DNA of 5,698 nucleotides from Acidobacteriaceae bacterium (GTDB taxonomy: Bacteria > Acidobacteriota > Terriglobia > Terriglobales > SbA1). The stretch is from positions 1-5,698 of the forward strand of contig JAFAGX010000184.1 of the NCBI GenBank assembly GCA_019237515.1, written 5' to 3'. Shown here piece by piece: positions 5,276 to 5,698 of the stretch (position 1 is its first letter; each line of letters begins with the position of its first letter). A program made the translations under genes and the position numbers. The notes under the pieces are model-generated. The model had not been told where the DNA came from. It saw nothing but the letters and a program-made list of their open reading frames with translations, and did no database searches.

Positions 5276-5698
5276 ATGGACGGGAATTTTGCTGCTATGC
5301 GGCAGAGCATCATAGACGGTGCTCCAGAAAGTGCGTCGGCTCTGGCAAGGAACGGCCTTGCCCAAGGACACCACCCACTCGAACTCATCGATAACGGGTT
5401 TGTTTCCGGCATGACCGAAGTCGGCCAGCTTTTCGCGAAGCACCAGATGTTTTTGCCCGACATGCTGGCTGCCGCCGAAGCCATGAAGGCGGCCATAGCC
5501 GTGCTTGAGCCTGAGCTCAAGCGGCAAGGTGAAGAACGCCCTGTCGCCGGAACCGTCATCCTCGGAACGACCAAAGGCGACATTCACGAGATCGGCAAAA
5601 CGCTGGTCGGAACCCTGCTCACGGCGAACGGCTTCAAGGTTCATGATCTGGGGGTTGATGTCTCGCCAGAGAAGTTCGCCGACAAAGCCCGTGATTTT
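5276..5698 (+). CDS. Corrinoid (B12-binding) methyl-carrier protein, MtbC/MttC/MtaC-like, 3' end outside window
   Basis: The visible 141 codons run open to the right edge. Residues about 5-85 are the helical B12-binding cap domain, with the family block GFVSGMTEVGQLF (41-53) and the MFLPDMLAAAEAMKAA segment (58-73). The Rossmann-like cobalamin domain starts at about 90: GTVILGTTKGDIHEIGKTLV (92-111) holds the D-x-H-x-x-G motif, with H104 the expected lower axial ligand of cobalt, and NGFKVHDLGVDVS (118-130) follows. Such proteins (about 210-230 residues) carry a methyl group on Co between a substrate-specific methyltransferase and an acceptor such as tetrahydrofolate or CoM; similar two-domain modules occur in MetH and in regulators. 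The short length so far and immediate start at the cap domain favour a stand-alone carrier. An in-frame stop at 5267-5269 excludes upstream starts; GAGG at 5268-5271 lies four bases before the ATG (a second ATG is at 5297). The gap to obg is 35 nt. Partner methyltransferases are not in the window, so the substrate is unknown. Confidence 0.88.
   Translation, partial: MDGNFAAMRQSIIDGAPESASALARNGLAQGHHPLELIDNGFVSGMTEVGQLFAKHQMFLPDMLAAAEAMKAAIAVLEPELKRQGEERPVAGTVILGTTKGDIHEIGKTLVGTLLTANGFKVHDLGVDVSPEKFADKARDF

Noticed and set aside
5206..5644. Two overlapping minus-strand frames (5206-5583 and 5255-5644)
   Set aside because: They are antisense to the corrinoid protein gene, whose plus-strand frame has a clear cobalamin-binding motif and runs open to the window edge.

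Overview
The window reads as a piece of bacterial chromosome of moderately high GC content. Every gene I can support is on the + strand, and I see no insertion sequence, phage gene, CRISPR array, tRNA or rRNA. The best guess for the source is an acidobacterium (Terriglobia/Koribacter-like). This rests on the style of the proteins: a lysine-tailed L21, weak Shine-Dalgarno sites before most genes, an AI-2E family protein, and a CitE-like lyase next to an HTD2-like hydratase. That is an impression, not a proof; a 16S or whole-genome comparison would be needed.

Layout: (1) 1-3058 is an accessory metabolic segment. A candidate sigma70-type promoter (32-60) precedes an HTD2/FAS1-like double-hotdog hydratase (135-989). 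A CitE-type CoA-ester lyase (1027-1875) follows after 37 nt, then an AI-2E/PerM family membrane protein (1952-3058). The hydratase and lyase probably act in sequence on a dicarboxyl-CoA: hydration of an enoyl-CoA such as itaconyl-CoA or mesaconyl-C4-CoA, then cleavage of the hydroxyacyl-CoA. (2) 3059-4169 holds a candidate promoter (3126-3155), a leader of about 140 nt with hairpins, then rplU (L21) and rpmA (L27), closed by a strong intrinsic terminator with a UUCG tetraloop (4108-4137). (3) 4170-5240 is obg, the ribosome-assembly GTPase, in the usual rplU-rpmA-obg order but placed behind the terminator. (4) 5276 to the right edge is the first 141 codons of a corrinoid (B12-binding) methyl-carrier protein. 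A near-perfect CRP/FNR-type operator (5217-5232) lies in the last codons of obg, just upstream of it.

The middle of the window is ordinary housekeeping. I do not see a new defence or mobile system. The items most worth a second look are regulatory: the CRP/FNR-like site before the corrinoid gene, the terminator splitting rpmA from obg, and the structured rplU leader. The unresolved substrate of the hydratase-lyase pair is also worth checking.
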